Origin: Lingula anatina
Lineage: Eukaryota > Brachiopoda > Lingulata > Lingulida > Lingulidae
Assembly (NCBI RefSeq): GCF_001039355.2
Contig: NW_019773548.1
Span: 1 to 64,000, forward strand
Length of the DNA: 64,000 nt
Direction: 5' to 3'
Made by a program: the position numbers and the translations under genes. Each line of letters begins with the position of its first letter. Position 1 is the stretch's first letter. Positions 13,319 through 25,300 of the stretch are shown here, one piece after another. Under the pieces are notes generated by a model, which saw nothing but the letters and a program-made list of their open reading frames with translations, was not told the origin of the DNA and made no database searches.

Positions 13319-16300
13319 TGTTTTTGGCAGTTGTTCTGGCTCCCTACCTACAATGGGATTCTTACTGAGCAATGGTTATGGCTGAATAGAAGAACGGGAA
13401 AAAATGACCCACATTACAAACCTGTGTTCCTACAGAGAAAGGAATGCCAGATCTATATTTGTACTACAATGTATAATGAGGTATGACTTCATCGTGTCCA
13501 TTTGCATGTGTCACAGGCCAGATCCAAATCCAGTCCAGTTACTAAGTGGACGATGCCAGATCCCAATAAGGATCTGTTCTAGGCCAGATCCCAATTGGGT
13601 GTTTTCATTTTAAAAACCAATATGAGCATGTTAATTGGACAAGAAATTTGAAGGTGAGCTGCCAATTTGTTTGCGTGGCATGTGTAATTAAATTGCATGT
13701 GTTATAAATCAGGGTATACCATATAAGAGGTCTGGCAAATGATATTTAGTTTAAAGAAACATCGAATAATGATGCATTTAAAAGACTATTGCATAGACAT
13801 TTAAATATAAATCACCACACTTCCCTTATGACCAGTATACTCATGAGAAAATGGACGTTTTCCTGAATTTAAATGAAACATGGATAACTTTCCTTGTCAC
13901 ACCTTTAATGAAATTAACATTCCTTATCTATATGTCTTAATCATTCTAAATGCCTTTTCTTTACATACTTATGAATTAATTTTTTTAAGTATCATAATCA
14001 GATTTTTTCAAAGTACATAAAATGAATACGACTAAATCTTATTTGCCAGACCTGAAGTTAAATATGATACACCTTGACCTATGATACCTACAGTTTATTG
14101 ATGCCACACAAACAAGCAACTCAACCTTTGGCTTATTATGGTTCTAACAATGCAGAGAGTCCATTACAGTCTGACTTAGACCAGACCCCAAATGAGACAT
14201 GACCTAGTTCAATAGGTAACTGGCCTAGACTGGGAACTGGCCTGCTACACATAATATCAAAACAAAATTTAGGGCTGACATGATATGTATTTGTCGCAAA
14301 AATGTGTTTGCCTGGTAATTTCTTTTTTTTTTTTTCTTACCCGCACGAAAACGCAGTACATACTCCTGCGCAGCAGACTACTGCAATCATACTGCAAACA
14401 TGCCTCAAATCTGCTTCGATTTGGGAACTAATTAGCATATTTGAAACATGCTTCTATCATGCTGCTAATCTACTGCATTAATGCTTTTCTCTTTACAAAC
14501 CTTTCTACTTTTTGGAGTAGAATTGATGTAGGCTATACTGCATTTCTACTGCAAATATGCTCCACACCACTACTGCGTTAATGCTTCTTTGCTACTTCGA
14601 TACTACTGCATTTTCTAACCGGTTAGAAACAGACAGGTGAATGCCAATTGCAGTGCAATAAGGAATTTGAACTCGAAAGCAGGAAGATAAATGAACGGTC
14701 TTTGTTAGGTATAAAATCATAATCATTACTTTTATAATTGCTATATTTCACGATGAAAAATTACCGAGTTCAATATTTTTTTTACTTAAATCAAATCCAC
14801 TTTTCTGTAATTAAATGACCAGTAAATTATTGATAAAATGACCGTTTTCCTAAAATGTTTGTAAATGACACATTGATAACTTTACTTGTCACACGTTAAA
14901 TGAAAATTAGCATTCCTTAACTAAATGTCTTAATCATTCTAAATGCCTTTTCTTTAAAAACGTTGCAAATACCTCGTTTTAACAAAAATGCTCCTTGGAG
15001 ACGAGAGGGTTGGTAATAAGAATCCATTTTGGCTGCAGAGTAAATGGTAAAAAAGTCATCTTTCTTTAGGAAACTGGGGCCCGTTTCACGAAACAGTCGT
15101 TAGTTAGAATAACTAACTACTGAACTACCTCGCTAACGAGAAAGATTTTAGCGATTTTCGAGGGGTGTTTCACGAAGCAGTCGTTAACTCATCGCTATGT
15201 TCAGTCGTAAAGTTCGGTCGTTAGTTCTCTCGTTACTGACCGCACTCTCGAAACAGTCTACCGGAAGTGAAACTCTTGCGTAAAAGTGTCACTAATAACT
15301 CTCCAATGTTTGGCGGCTGCAAATGCATAAGAACGTCTGCCTTGAGGTCGTCGAAAAGGATCTCCACCACCTTTTTTGCCGCTCTTTTTGTCACAGCCAG
15401 GCGCAACCTCTCGTAAATTGCATCATCGTGAGTAGGCTATATTCTTATAGATTCTGCCTCTGATGGTCGAGGTCTACGTCGTGGTCTAAGCAACCTTTCT
15501 ATTTTACTCATTACGCATGCGTACGATTAAACTCTGGATTAAGCAACTGGTCTGACCGGTCGTCAAATACTATGGTAATAATAACGAGAGAGAGAACTAG
15601 CGATAGCTTCGTGAAACTGCACTCATAACTAGCGAAAGGCTAACCACCGATCGCTAACTAACTACTGCTTCGTGAAACCGGCCCCTGTACATGATTTACT
15701 AGTAAAAAAAATCTCAGCTTCCTAAAGCTTGCACAATATCCAAATGGATATTTATTGTTAACTTACAATTTACCAGTAGCTAGATGTGTTTAATGCTTTT
15801 CGTGTTAGCTCTGGTTTCTAACTGCACGTATATTTATATGTAGTCCGAAGAGGAGATGCGACAGCTACTGACATCCATCAAGAATGTGGTAGACAATAGG
15901 GATGAGAACTCTCCAAGATACCATTCACACATATGGCTGGACGGGGCGTTCGACACCAAAAGGAAGAAGTCCAAACACCTAAATGCAAATGCCCTGCATC
16001 TTTTGTCATTGATGAGAAGTGTCTTCGGTAAGCCCCTCAGAAGCGTCTTGTAGCTCTGACATTCGATTCTATGCATCTATGTTTATATCAATAACAAGCG
16101 GTTTTACGTTCAGGAGGTTACGCACGCTGAAAACGTGTCAGTTTCCAAGTCCATTGGTAACTATCCTTTATGATCATAGCACCTAACATTTAACTATTGT
16201 ACATTTTAGCTGTCAATATAAACTGTAATCATTGGTCGCATTCGGTGCATTCAGAACATTTTAATCCTCGGATCCGCTCGGCCCACTCGAAAGCTAGCCA

Positions 16301-19300
16301 CATTCTCTCCTAATGGACATTGAATAGATACCCCGCAGGAATACGTGGAATGCTTTTAAATGAGTCGGCCATATTTGATCCGAGGATCTGTTAGTCCGCG
16401 GATCAACTTTGGTTGTGAATGCGGACATTGAGAACAGACCGTCCCTGGACTAACTGATCCGCCGACTAAATATGGCCGACCCCATTTAAAAGGAAGCAAC
16501 CTAATACCCTGATTGTCTTTTCGCCTCCACACGCCCCATTAAACGGATAAAATCTTGGTTTTAAGGTTAAATTGCTAGGCCCCTACAGCGAAGGAACGTG
16601 TGAAGGCGGGGAGGCAATCAGGGGATTAGGTAGCTTCCTTTTAGGTGGGTCGGCAATATTTAGTCGGCGGATCAGTTAGTCCAGGGCTTCCTTTTTAGTG
16701 GTTCGGCCGTAGAAAGTCCGCGGATCCGTGAGTCCGCTGATCAAGTTGTCCTGAATGCGCTCATTATCATATACACACTGTGCTACGACAACTGAAAACA
16801 AAGACAGGTCGTTATAAGTATGACTGTGACTTAACTCCTAACACAACCCATCATGAGTACATCACAAAGACCGTGCACTTTATCCAGAAATGCGTCACGA
16901 TGTTTCATTTCACAATGCGGCAACTTACCACTACCTCTCGCCAGGATTTAATTGATTCATTAACACTTATTTCTAAGGGGAAATGGGTTTACATTTTTTT
17001 CCAGAGGTAGAATTCGAAAGTAATCCTGAAAGGAACATTGGCTTCGAGAGGCACGATACTCCCTATGGACTTCAACTTGTGTGGGGATTTTTTGATCCCC
17101 ACTCTGGACAATATTCAATGAGCGTTGTGTTACACTTGAAGGACAACCAGAAGGTGAAACCCCCTTTCTTGTGATTAAGTATAATGTTGTATACTCAACG
17201 ATCAATTTATTTCAACAACACTATATTTGTAAGTCAACTAAAATGATTGACTAATTTTCTCCTCCGCTTGGTACAATTATATCTAATTGAAGCTGTCGTT
17301 TACAGGGGTGGATCCAGAGTTATTTTCTGACAGTCTTCCAAATTACCTTTGTCAAACCATTCTCCATTTTGATCGGCTTCCGACAGAAAAAACTAGATGG
17401 CCATCAATGTAAACTTGAAAAATCTGACCGACTTCTGGAAGACCCAGAAGACAGCCTATAGCCGCCCCTTGTCTATCCGTCCTTCATATTTGAGAATTTA
17501 ATAATACCATCACTCTGCGCTGAACGAGTTCCTTCTTTTACAAATAAAACCCAAATGGTTGTTGTTGCAGGTGAAAAACAAGAAACGTTGGAGTCAGATC
17601 ATGTACCTGTCGTATATCGTTGATTTATTGAGTAACAAGCCACGCGATGAAAGTGATAAAGCGATGCATGATGCATGGGAAGATCGTAAGTCTCCTCGAC
17701 TAATATATATATATATATATATCACACGTTTTACAAACCCTATTCAATACGTGGACGGGTATGTATAACAGACCATAATACGTATATCTTATATATTTTT
17801 TCTACCGGCAGATACAGTATAATTTGTTTTGGCAAATAGCCTACCATTTAAAACTATCAATTGTACAGATGGGTGACAAAAGTAATGTACTATGTTTCTT
17901 GAAGTAAACAACAGCTGTTTGTTAGATTTTTCCGGTGGTAAATATTGAAAATGGCAATGTCAAGTTAGTATCTTTAAAAACAGGTTTACAGTCCAATGCT
18001 TTGCCCTTACACCTGCTTTTTGTCAGTATTTATCTTCTGTAGGATAGGCATGTGATCTCAGTATGGCCATCAGCCATCTGGATATAGACAGCTAAAGGTA
18101 CAGCTATCTTCTTGGGCTGTGTTGGCGAGGCTCTAAAGATACTTCGAATTAGAACATTTCTGTGCAAGGGGTGTTTCTATGTCACTTGGTTTCCAATCTT
18201 ATTCCACAAATTTTTATTTGGAATTACATCTGGTAATCGGGCAGGCCAGTCCACCCTGTTGATGTAACGCCGGTGTACCATGAAAATCTGACTCCCCTAA
18301 AATGTGACTCCCCAGTCAGATTTTCATAATGAAAATCTGGCTCCCCCTATGAAATTTTGACTCCCGAAAAAAAACGTTCATAAATCTCATTTAATTTGAG
18401 TAAATGACCATGATCTTGTAGTATGCATAATGGATGACACATTGGCACTTTTTGTTAGTTTGCAGGTGAAAATTTTCATGAAAAAATAAAAAAATTAAAG
18501 ATTTGTATTTTAGCACCCAAGGACTCCCCTATGAAAAAGCTATTTATTTGACACTTGATGATCATTTCAACATCTTTCCTTTTAGGTTACTTTATGAAGA
18601 TTATATTATAAGTACTTGAAAGTTTGATGGTAAAAAATTGGGCGGAAAAAACACATTAAAAAATAAGAAAAATTAAGAATACAAAGCCTATGTATTCTTA
18701 CACCCAGTGACTCCCCTATGAAAAAGCTATTTATTTGATATTTGTTGATCATTCTAACATATTTTCTTTGAGGATACTTTATGAGGAATATATTGAAAGT
18801 ACTTGAAAGTTTCATGGTTAAAAAATTGAGTGAAAAAAATAATTTTAAAAAAAGCATGAAAAGTAAGAAAAATTAAGGATTTGTATTCTAACACCCAATG
18901 ACTCCCCTATAAAAAACTATTTGATATTTGATGATCATTCTGACATCTTTTCTTTAAGGATCCTTTATGAAGAATATATTGGAAATATTTGAAAGTTTGA
19001 ATGGTAAATTACTGGGTATGCTATATAAGAAGAATTCAGTAAAAAGGCGATGGGGCCAATTTCTTGAGTTAAAAATGTAGCGTTTTGACATGGAAGTGCA
19101 AGACCTACAGGTAGTAAGATGAATACTTGTTTTAAAAATATTCACCAAAAATTTCACCACCAAACCTTCAAATAATAAAATGTACATCTCTGTGCAAACT
19201 ATGTGGAAAGCAATGGTATGGTGACTGAATATAAAATAGGTCCTTTTCTTCATGGGAGCCCAAATCTCATGGGTATAAAAATGAAGATTTTCATGATTTC

Positions 19301-22300
19301 TTTTTCATTTTTTCACTCACTATTTTATCATCAAACTTTTAAATATTTCCAATATATTTTTCATAAAGTATCCTAAAAGGAAAGGTGTTGAAATGATTAT
19401 CAAATATTAAATAGATAGCTTTTTCAAAGGGGAGTTTTTGGGTGATAAAATGCACATTTTTAATTTTCTTATTTTTCATTTTTTTTTTTTTTTGGGGGGG
19501 GGGTTCACCCAAAATTTTACCGTCAAAATTTCAAATATTTCCAATAAAATCTTCATAAAGTAAATTTAAAGGAAAGATGTAGAAATGATCATCCAATACC
19601 AAATAAATAGCTTTTTCATAGGGGAGACAATGGGCGGTTAAGTGCACATTTTTTATTTTCTTATTTTTTCATGAATATATTCACCTGTAAAAAAGTGCCA
19701 ATGTATCCTCCATTTTACATACTACAAGATCACAGTCATATACTCAAATAAAATAATATTTATGAAGCTTTGTGGAGGGGGAGTCAAATTTTCATGGGAG
19801 GGAGTCATGGGAGATTTTCATTATGTCTAGTGAGGCAATGCAAACTCGATCTGGCATACGAGTAGTAGATGATGATCCCTGTTATCATTTGTCCCCTCAC
19901 AAGATGAAGATAGATTCGCCAGAAAATACAAAATAGCGCCAGTTCAGGCATTGCACTGGTTTTGCAGCCCATGTAAATCTACTCCGTCTGTTTACCTCGC
20001 TGATAAGGGGTTTCTTTTTTTCAACCCTGCTGTGAATTCCTGCAGCATGTAGCCTTCTTTGAACATTTCTTATGTCTTTATAAAACTGAAAATTGCGCGG
20101 CCATTGTAATATTAATTTGCTGCACGGTTCAAAATATCCTACCCCTTGATCACCAGTGCCCTCCAGCCTTCTGCATATCCCGCATTCTGGCCAGACACAC
20201 CATATCTTGCGGCTATCTGGGATACATTTATACCCCTGAGAGATACATGTTCTTTCCTTTTTTCATCTGTGAGCTTCCGTTACTTCACAATGATAGAAAT
20301 TGGCTCAAATTCACCACTGCAAAGCCAACAAAAAAGATGGTGCAATACTTTTGTCATCCCTCTGTACTGATATGCTTCTGTGGGATTCAGTTTGTCTGCT
20401 TCTCTGGATCATTCAAGCAGGTTTAGAGGATATTTTGTCATATCTTGCGGTGATACGGCGACAGAGAAAAATGATAAAACTTTTTTTATGAATTACTACA
20501 TTATATCGATCATGTCTATATTTAATAGCACGCCTGCATATTACCTGTATTTTCATTCATTCGTTTAGGTCTAAAAAAGACCTTCATCCTTGCCACAGAC
20601 GCAGATGTCAAGTTTACCTTGGATTCCGTGGAGGCGTTGTTTGACGTGTTTCTGCGAGACGACGACCATAGTGTCAGCGCCGTCTGTGGCCGCACTCATC
20701 CTTTGGGGTCCAAAGTCCAACCTATAGTGTCCTACCAGGTGTTCGACTATGCCATCGGCCATTGGCTGCAAAAAGTACATATAAAAGAGAGTTCAATCTG
20801 ATAATGTCAAAATCATTGTAGCGTAGGCTAACTGAAAATTGGTCTGTGAAATACACTTACTAGTATCATATGAATAATACTTATCCCCATCTCGATATTG
20901 TTATTTTTACAGTTAATTTTACAGATTGTAATACGAATTACATTTCAGAAAATATATAGAAATAATTGAAGCTAATTTATTCAATACTTAATAAATAACC
21001 AAATTCGTATAAAACGGAAACAGTATTTCACATCAGGTTAAAAACGAAATGCTATAAGACCGATAGACTAAATTACTAAGTTTTTGAGAAATATATATTT
21101 TCCCGTGAAAGTTTGAAGTCTACTTTTGTGTTGAGGGAATTAAAATGTGACATGATTTATCACTTTCTTTCTTACCTCACCTTTATACGTTGGCCATGCA
21201 TTTACATGTTGGGTTACGTCGCCAAAATGTAACGTATTAAATAATCTTGATTAAATACGGATAAGACCAATGTTTCAGGTCGCCAACCATGTACTTGGCA
21301 GTGTGCTGTGCGCTCCTGGTTGCTTCACCATGTATCGCACGTCCGTTCTTAAACGCACAATGGCGGAGTACGCCAGTGACGCCAAGACTGGCTTCGAGTT
21401 CTTGTACAAAGACATGGGGGAAGACAGATGGCTGTGTACTCTTTTGGTAAGCGGACCATTTTTGGACTATTATATGCAATGCTTTCTGCTGCGGGGTGTG
21501 GGATCATTTCCCTCCCCAGTGAATCATTTTACAATGTTTAACAGCTTAATGTTTATATACTATGTTTTTTGTTTCAGGTTAAGAACCGAAGCGGGATAGA
21601 GTATTGTGCAGTGGCAGAGGACAAAACGTTCTGTCCGGAGACGTTTGGTGAATTCTTCAAACAGCGTAGACGCTGGATCGTATCCACGATGGCAAACATG
21701 TGGCTTCTCCTGAAATCTGCCGAGGATTTGGTGACGTCAAGTGAAAGGATCACGTACCCTTTCATGATATACCAGTTTTTTCTACTGGTTTCGTCGTTGA
21801 TTGGTCCAGCCACCGTTATTTTGGTTATATCTGGTATATATATAAATATATATATCAGCACACGCAGAGATTTCACTTTCTCTCTCTCTCTCTTTCGGTC
21901 TTTTCTTTCTCTCTCTTCCAACCGTTTCCACCCCCTCGGGAATATTTTTAAATTTACTTACAGTATCACAACAAACTATATCCAACTATTATTTTTATCC
22001 AATTCAAATAGACCTATAAGACGACTCTTTCCTTTTTTACTTGCAGGCGGTTTGGAGTACGCATTTGGAATAAACGACATCGCCATATCCTTGGTGTTGG
22101 TGGTCGTTGCTCTCTTGTTCCTCAGTATTTGCATGTACACCTCAAATGAAACACAGATTAATGTGAGTGATACGTTTTACCTAGGCAACCAAGTTCGTAC
22201 ATGTACGCTTACTCGTACCCGTATTTTATAATTAAACACAAATTGTACAGACCCTAGCCTGACTGGTTTGACAGAAATGGTGGCCCGCTAGGAACCAGAG

Positions 22301-25300
22301 TCCGTTCCCCATTATACTTACCCCGTATACAGGTACTAACCCCAAAACTGCGACTAACCTGCACTTATCATTTTCGAGTCCTGGGATCCGTATCTCGAAA
22401 GGTTCGCTATGCTGCGCACGTGCTAAAGTGTCTCGATTCCATGGCCCCGTATCTCGAAATAGAATCGGTTATGGAATCGAGACACTTGCGCACGTGCGCA
22501 ACATAGCGAACCTTTCGAGATACGGAGCCCTGACCTCCATTCCTTGGACTACCACTCCTGTTACTCCGGCACACGTACAGTCAAGTTAAATTATAATAAA
22601 CCAAATACGCATTTGCATACTGTTTTCGACAGGGGGCGGGCGGGGGGGGGGGAGAAAGGGAAACTTACATGTTTGAACCTTCTGCATGCTGTCAGAACCA
22701 CCATATTGGAGATCCATACCAAATGTGTTTTTGCATCACTAGGTAGCAATAGGTGCCAGTGCAATTTTTGCTATCGTAATGGCGGTGACGTTCATTGGTA
22801 CCATACGGCAGGTGGTGCAGGACTTCAGTACCTTTAACCTAACATATATTTCCTCTCAAATAAGTAAGTAGTTACATATAATCAATGAACAGTGATCAAA
22901 CAACAGAGCCAAATTAACTAAATTGTGTGATGTTTTTTTTTTTTAATTAATTATACATTTTTTCATATTGATCAATGCAATGACTATACAGTACATACAT
23001 TAATCTCCCTTAGCAAAATGAAAAGTAAGCGGCAGTGAGTTTGCGGGAGTTTGTTAGAGAAATATGCAATAACATTGCAGCAGATGTGCTGCAAATTTCC
23101 AAGAAGGAATTGCAATTTGAAGCAATATTGCAGAAAATTTGCTGCAAAATTTGCAGCAGGCCTTATTTTGGCTGAAAGTCACGGGTAGAAGTTTTACATA
23201 ATTTTTCAGGTGTGACTGAATTGCCGGTTCCGGTTAGTTCGCTTTACGTCTGTGCAGTAGCTGGGATGTTTGTGATAACAGCATTATTGCATCCGACGGA
23301 GTTCACCTGCCTTTTCCATGGTAAGGGTACCACAAAACTTACAACAGCAGGTCTAAGGGTCAATGCAACGCACTTCACTTGCTTAAAATTAACTCTGGAG
23401 GTATACTTTTTTAACCCCCTCCCAACTACAAAATAAAAGAGTAAGGGAAGAACAAAAAAAAAACGAAACGAACAAAACAAGACGATATTTTCTCCCTGTG
23501 CCCTTCATATGCTCACATATTATAATGATATTATCCTCATTCCCTTTTCACCTTTTAACCCTTGTGTTTATTCTTCTCCTTTTACAAAGTATTGGATACG
23601 TAAGTGATGTAAAAAAAAACATTGTGCTTATTGATATTTTAGTGTCTGTGTTTTCATCTCTAATTTTTGTAAAATAATACTGATTCAAATAAAGGACAAC
23701 GGCACCTGCTCTGTATCGGTGCTGTTAACAATTGTGTTTGCTGATCTAGTGGCGACAACTATATTAGTTACATGTTTCACCCTAAATTAATACGTTTGCA
23801 TTTTTAAGGTATCACATACCTGTTCTTTCTACCGGCTGGCTTTCTCTTCCTCACTATCTACAGTATATGTAACATTACGGATCAGAGCTGGGGTATGTAC
23901 AGGTACCATATACAGTGTATCTACAGTATATGTAACATAACGGATCAGAGCTGGGGTTAGTACAGGTACCATATACAATGTACCTCAACAGATTTTCTTG
24001 TTTGACTGTTGTGCGGTAACTTCCAGTTAGATATGGTAAATATTTGTTTAACTTATCTTTCCGAATTTTATTTTAACAAATACACACCTTTGCGTAAAGA
24101 TTTATAATTTTGAGATTCATCAAAATTATTAATATTGTCGTGTTGCTGCAGGGACTAGGGAAGCAAAGACATCTGGTCAAGAGAAAAGCGCTCTTCAGGA
24201 AATATGGGACCGAGTACAAGGGACGTGGTATGTCTTAAAAAACTAAACAAATAATATTCCGTTCCAATTTTGTGAGAGTTGCTGATAACGTTTGGAACAT
24301 TTCAATAATTTGTTATTGATTTAGGTTTTTTCTCGTTGCAGTTAATCACTGTTTTTAAGTACTTTGAAAATAAGATGTAAGAAACTACAACTGTAACCTG
24401 ATGCACTTTATTTACAACTGCCTAATAGCTTATTGTCTAAAGCCATGCCAACCAGTGCCAATGATCTTAATGACTTCAGATTCAGTGTTTAAAATATATC
24501 AATAACGAATCAGAGACTTAGGCTCCTTAAGTTAGTACCCGTGGTTTATTATATCACCCCTCGACTCAATTTGTTTGTTGTGATTGTTTCACTTGATACA
24601 TTTTTGCAGTTGCCCAACTCAGAAAAATACACCCGAATTTGGCAACGTAGAGATGATCACGAATCTACCAGACGAAGCAAATGATACATCGGCAGGCGGT
24701 GAGTAAACCAAAAATAGTAAACACATTAACAGTGAATGTTATTTTATAATGAGCCCTCGCAGTACTGGTTTTTAATGGTCAGTGATACCAATAAAGGAGG
24801 TTTATGTGGCACAAGGCATACGAACGCCTCTTCGTATAGCATTAAAAACTAGACGTGTAGTTAATTAGGAATATTTTACTCAGGTGGAGTGGGATAAGTC
24901 AATTGAGTTAAGAGTAAAGAACGAAATATACTAGTAAGGCTCATTTCGATGATTCAGGTCATCAGAAAAGGATGGCTGCATGGTATTAGGCATTAAGGCG
25001 TAAGTATGGTCAACACAATCAAAATCCCATTCGTGAGGTTTTTCAAGCTGTGTGCCGTACGTCAAATCAACCACAAAGTACGAATCGGTTTAAAACAAAT
25101 TTTATGGGTATTCATCAGTGCAGTCTGTTGGATTATGGCGTGTTATAATTTTAGGCTCTGTAGAAGAGGAACAAGAAGGCGCCAGAGAAGATAGATGCCA
25201 TGACGCCATTTCAGTGAAAAATTGGTTGTCTGCAAGGTTTCTTCAGAACGAAATCAAGGTATCGTTGAACCCTGATGGTCAGCTGCTGAGTAACCACATC

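Noticed and set aside
23709-23760. Possible extra coding exon between chitin synthase exons 12 and 13
   Set aside because: The phases of exons 12 and 13 join perfectly without it.
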